A DNA stretch of 64,000 bases from Macropodus opercularis (taxonomy: Eukaryota; Chordata; Actinopteri; Anabantiformes; Osphronemidae), in contig CM061100.1 of assembly GCA_030770545.1 (NCBI GenBank), positions 7,385,501 through 7,449,500 on the forward strand, written 5' to 3'. Below are positions 59,506 through 64,000 of this stretch, piece after piece. Below the pieces are notes generated by a model that was not told where the DNA came from, ran no database searches, and saw only the letters and a program-made list of their open reading frames with translations. The translations under genes were made by a program, and so were the position numbers. Positions within the stretch are counted from its first letter, which is position 1; each line of letters opens with the position of its first letter.

Positions 59506-62187
59506 CTAGCTGCTCTCAGAGGAGGTGGGCGGTGCCGTGGAGGACGACCTCCGTCGGGACGCTGACTGCGAGCGCTCAGGACTGTGTTTTTCATAAGGCT
59601 GGAGCTGCACCTCTAGGAAGTCTCTGTGCTGCTGGCTGATGACCTGGCTGATGAGTCCTGGCAGCGCCTGCAAGTTACTCAGTAGAGTCTCCAGCTTCGT
59701 CTCCAGCAGAGCAATCCTCTTCTCCATGTCCTCACCTCTCTCATTCAAGTCTGATATCATGTCATACATGATGTTCTGCGTCTGGAACAGGGGAAAGTAA
59801 ACACACGTAACATCATCATTTTCCAACCTGGTGTTATTTTGGGTGTTTAACATGAAAATGTTGCTTGTGTCTATTAGTAGGACACATATATAGATAAAAA
59901 CTACAGTAAATGGACAGATGAAAGTGATCAGATCAGTCCAAAACACAAAGTTGAAAGCTTCTCATCAAGAGTCTGTTTCTCAATACATCCTGCTCTGTGA
60001 ACAGAATACAAGAAAGGCAGCTGTTAACTGATGCGCGCGCGCACACACACACACACTCAAAATGATTAAAGCAAAAATTTTTTTTCCAAGTCTGTCTAAA
60101 AAAAGATTAATTTCAACAGCAGTCTCGTTGTGGCAGATAGGGGACAACACCCACAGTCATTTGAAGTGTGTTCTGAAGTATTGTATTTGCTTGTTTGGCA
60201 GGCTGATATAAACACAAAGACTCTTTGGAGAGAGCCCCTTTATTGGATGCTAAAGCCTTATATCAGCTTTTAATGGCTTTTGCTAATATTGCTACTGAAA
60301 AAGATGCGTTCAGGATGTTGAGCTTACAGTATATGGCCTGCGTACCTACTGACACATGAATATAATATGATGTCATGATCAGTTTAATTGTTTACCCTTT
60401 TCATCTATAACTTCTGCAAGAGCAGATGCTGAAAGCGGAAACAGTATCACATTTATAAACATTCATATTGCAGTTGAAGATTAACAAGTAAAAACCTATG
60501 ATAGCTTACGTTTGCATGCAGGCATCATCTATGACCTTGAGGGGGCAGGGAAAGGGGATGTTGACTTTGCATGATGCTGATTTAATGCATCAGCCATTTG
60601 CTCACAGACCTTTAATATTGCACTGCAGCTGCTGTTTTGAAGCTCCAGAGGTTGAGTCTTCAAAAACAGTCAACAGCACACTGAGAAATCTGTCACATTT
60701 TATATGAGGAGTGGTAGTGATGCTGCTGGAGGGTGCTTTCAGAAATATTATCCAGCAAAGGACTAATAATCCCTGGAAGCCCAGAGGTGATGCCATCCAT
60801 CACTTGTCCTGTCCTATTCTGACTTAAGGTAGGAATAACGGGACAGGTTATTTATGTGAATCAGCGCAGACTAAAGTAGCTTGGACACTACTCAACATGG
60901 CAACGAGAAGATTTTCAACATTGCATTGGTAGTTTTACTGTGGCCACATGTAATTCTACAGTGAGCCATGAGCCTCGTCAGTAAACCATGAACTGCAACA
61001 AGAAGAAATAAAGCACAGCGCAAGAAAAGGAAATAATGGCACAAAGTTATTGTATGATGACCTCTGGTTATCATAGATTCCCCTCAACGCCACACTAAAC
61101 CACAAACTGACACTATCCACCTGTTTCTGGAGGAGGACCTGCAGTTTGAGTGCACAGTCTTGCCATTTGAGGACGTAAAATTCAGCTCGAAAAGAAAAAA
61201 GGGGAAGAAAATAGTTTGTCGTGAAACAATATCAAACAATAAATGCATTATTTGCGCTATTTTAAATAGCCACAACAAATCAAAGCACAATTAATATCAG
61301 GGCTGGAGGAGATAAGAATTAAAAGGGTACATTGTGATCTGAGGAGTTTCACATTGCTCTGCCAGGCCTGTGCATCCGCCAGTCATATGTGACTGAGCCA
61401 ACACTGCCCTCTTATGGCTACAGAGCAACACAAGCCAGATAGGTGGCACTTACATTCCAGATCGCCTCATTCACAGCCACATCCTAGCTCTGCCGCTTTA
61501 TAGCACAAGGCGGCTAAGCAGTATTAACTAATACCACTCACGACACGCTGGCTCGAATCCATTCTGACTCTTGCGTACTACTGAATGTCTTGAATGTCTT
61601 TCTGTCTTCCCTTCCTCTGTCTTTGCATCTGGCTGAATCATCAGATCACAGTGTGTCTCCCTTCCCAGGTTACTGTTTCTGCTGCGTCAGGCTGGCATGT
61701 TGCCTGGTCTTTCCCTAAGGTTTGTCAACTTCTGTTTAGTGCATCTGGAGACAAACATCAGAGAACGCACTGGATTTTGCATACACAAGTGTTTCTTGTT
61801 ACTCTCATTCAGTAATTTTTAGGAGAACGCATCCTGGGGACGGCAATTTACAGTGCAGAATAAACAAGGTTATTATTTTATACCCAGAAGATTCAATGCT
61901 TAGTCGAGTGCAGTCAACCAGAATCATCACACAGATTTGTTTTTAATAACCCCTTGGAAAGCCTGTCTGTTTATTTGACACCTGTAGACTTTGATTGTAT
62001 TAAAAAGCAAACCTAACTGAAGTGAACCAGCATGCATTGCAAGAGGGAGGAAACGTGTATCAGGATAGTAGTCTGTCCTAAGGTACAATGCAGCAGGAGA
62101 CTGTTAGTCTAGCTTACCTTAGCAAGGTCCACTAGTGAGTTTGCTTGGTCATTCAGCTTGCGTTGCTCCATTTTAACACTTCTCAAT
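59506..62187 (-). CDS. kcnn2: SK calcium-activated potassium channel, C-terminal exons (partial)
   Basis: Two final coding exons of a small-conductance Ca2+-activated K+ channel: 62187-62118 (LRSVKMEQRKLNDQANSLVDLAK) and 59781-59506 (TQNIMYDMISDLNERGEDME onward, 91 residues). The first is the end of the calmodulin-binding domain, through which constitutively bound calmodulin gates the channel. The second is a coiled coil (EKRIALLETKLETLLSNL) and a Ser/Arg-rich tail ending SSSTAPPTSSESS, as in SK2 and unlike SK1. Channel pore and N-terminal exons lie past 64000. The preceding exon must end in CA to complete the split Gln codon. kcnn2 rather than kcnn3 or kcnn1 is favoured by the tail and by lox/snx24 synteny with human 5q. 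Confidence 0.88.
59782..62117 (-). other. kcnn2 penultimate intron
   Basis: 2.3 kb intron with no nested gene recognised. It contains the alternating GC/AC run at 60033-60056. Confidence 0.6.
60033..60056. repeat. Alternating (GC)n(AC)n tract
   Basis: Five GC steps followed by AC repeats, a strictly alternating purine-pyrimidine run of the kind that can adopt Z-DNA. Confidence 0.8.
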
Positions 62188-64000
62188 CTGAACACAAGAC
62201 CATTTAGAACCCAATAAATGAACGCTGGGAAGATCGTCTGTGTCACTTTGAAATTTGTGCACACACAAAGGCATACACACGGAGCACACTCCCAGGACAT
62301 GCACAGGGTGTGTGTAGAGAATGCAGGGATTGCAGGGGTCAGTCCGACTGGTTGAGCTACATGCAAGTGGAAAGGAGATCACTGAGAGGGAAGAGCTGCC
62401 ACGGAGGAGAATGAGACCAGCTCTACATCCCACTCAACCAGTGCATGAATACCAAATAAATGTCAACATGACCCATGTATTGGCAGATATTCTGATTAAA
62501 AAAAACAAAAAAAACATTCATTTTAGCTTGCAAAAATCCTAAACTCTAAAAATAGAAATTACCAACACCATAACACATGCTTGAATAATTCCTATGATAG
62601 TCTCTGGAAAGCTCTAAAACACCAACTGCACAGTATGGTGGAGTTCGGGCCACCCGTGGCTTAAATATATTAAAAATCTAATATTAATTTACCTGAATCA
62701 TCTACAGATACTAAATGACACAATACCAAAATAAGAGCCATGTTCACAAGAGCTTATTTTAATATAATAGTAAGGATAAACCCTTTAACATGGTTGCAGT
62801 TTGCGTGTGAGGAGATCTGTAGGTTGTGCGTGAACTGGAGGCAAATAATAATGAAGACTGAGAAGAGATTCAATGGGCCCTTGGGGATTCTGCTAATTAG
62901 CTGACATCCAGCCATTCTCATGCAATGCAGGTTCGTGTTTCTATTTCCTGGAGACAGGCAGATGTGGAGCGGAGATGACAGGTTAAACCAACAGAGGGTG
63001 CCACAGGAGTCGCTAAAGAAAAACTACAGGCAGGGGAAAATGTCCCCTCAGCTGGGAACCGAAATGCTTGATACAGAACAAACTCCACAGACAAGTGAGG
63101 GAAAACTGCAGTTATTCAATTATGCAATTAAGATTATAAAAACAAGGAGGTGGCTTGTCCAAAATGGTGAACGATAATAGGTAATCAGTGTTAAATGGTT
63201 TTACAGTCGACGTGAGACCTGTTAGAATTACACATTTCACAGTTGGATGACCAGAAGCCATCAAATGGGGTCGAAGCACAGGGCAGCACAAGGTCAGGAG
63301 AGAAGCCTGCTTGGCCTGTATCCCCTCCTCCAGTCAATCACTCCTCGTGGGCAGTTCTGCTTTTGAATGGCCACTCTAAATCTACTTGCAATTCATCAGT
63401 GGAAAACGGCTACACTAAGCTTTTCAATACGCCACTAAATCTGTTGGGGCAATCTCAGTTAGTGCTTCACCATATTTTTTACTCTCTCGACGTGCTTTCT
63501 TTGTCATGGCCCCTGTTACCTCATTGTGTAAAGAAAATGTTAATTTTTCTCCAGTGCATTGGACAGGTTACTGCCTGTCATGTATATTTCTTTTCTTTCT
63601 GCCAGCTTTACGCAGCTGCTCACAGTTGCGGCCCCTGAGGGCTGCTTGGTGGCTTTACCCCGACCTTCCTTTCAGGTCACTTTCCTGTTTCTCCAGTCCA
63701 CTGATCACTGAGCTAACAAGCACTCACTGCCTTTTCTTTGTCATCATGATTCCCACTTCAACCTTGTGGATGGAAGTGGACAGGATTCCCAAAGGGGAAA
63801 CGGTACTGAGACACTCGACTTAACAGCTGTTATGACCTGACGTACTGCAGGGTGTTATTGCACACAGAGCATGCAACACGACGCCCGTGCAGCCATAAAA
63901 CGCACTGCTCCGATGGCCTCCGAGCGTTGGATCCGCGCCTATCACTAGCATCTCTGCACTAATTCCTCTTAGTGCAGAGATGCGTGACAGCTGTATGTTC
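62188..64000. other. kcnn2 intron running off the window
   Basis: No upstream SK-channel exon (calmodulin-binding helix or pore) was found in this stretch, so the intron continues past the right edge. Open frames at 63243-63638 and 63506-63823 overlap in different frames and show no family features. Confidence 0.45.

Noticed and set aside
63243..63823. Two overlapping open frames near the right edge
   Set aside because: Different frames, no splice support, and they fall in the kcnn2 intron.
1..64000. CRISPR arrays, bacterial operons, tRNA or rRNA genes
   Set aside because: None seen; the window is spliced vertebrate DNA.

Overview
The window is vertebrate nuclear DNA from a ray-finned fish, most likely a percomorph-type teleost. 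The evidence is spliced vertebrate genes with compact GT-AG introns, fish-length proteins, AT-rich intergenic DNA and scattered simple repeats. Exon structures below were built by joining open frames at splice sites and checking that the joined frame stays open to a stop. No similarity search was run; family names rest on recognised motifs and remembered vertebrate relatives.

Layout, left to right: lox (+, 1817-5540, lysyl oxidase); snx24 (+, 6634-9245, PX-domain sorting nexin); ggcx (-, 15460-11159, vitamin K-dependent gamma-glutamyl carboxylase); gmcl1 (+, 16990-20054, BTB nuclear-envelope protein, germ cell-less family); fam136a (-, 23070-22360, small twin-CX3C mitochondrial protein); pcyox1 (+, 24010-26376, prenylcysteine oxidase); an unrecognised secreted acidic protein built from 13 tiny exons (+, 27745-30323); slc20a1 (-, 39547-31954, PiT-1 sodium-phosphate cotransporter); stard7 (+, 44207-46551, START lipid-transfer protein); drg1 (-, 57197-52880, developmentally regulated GTPase 1); and the last two coding exons of an SK potassium channel, probably kcnn2 (-, 62187-59506), whose remaining exons lie beyond the right edge. 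Most pairs are head-to-head (ggcx/gmcl1, fam136a/pcyox1, slc20a1/stard7) or tail-to-tail (snx24/ggcx, gmcl1/fam136a, micro-exon gene/slc20a1, stard7/drg1).

The genes do not form one pathway. lox, snx24 and kcnn2 have human relatives on 5q22-q23. ggcx, gmcl1, fam136a, pcyox1, slc20a1 and stard7 have relatives on human chromosome 2, and drg1 on 22q12. The window therefore joins blocks that are separate in mammals.

The most interesting item is the 27.7-30.4 kb gene. Its exons are symmetric (multiples of three, 15-54 nt inside) and every intron is phase 1. It encodes a 153-residue, cysteine-free, Glu-rich protein with a signal peptide, FAM20C-type S-x-E sites and two N-glycosylation sequons, and it has its own TATA box and poly(A) signal. 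I do not recognise it. Secondary leads are a broken coding-like block near 50.2-51.7 kb, an apparent GC-AG intron in gmcl1, and an 18-residue tandem duplication in the slc20a1 loop.
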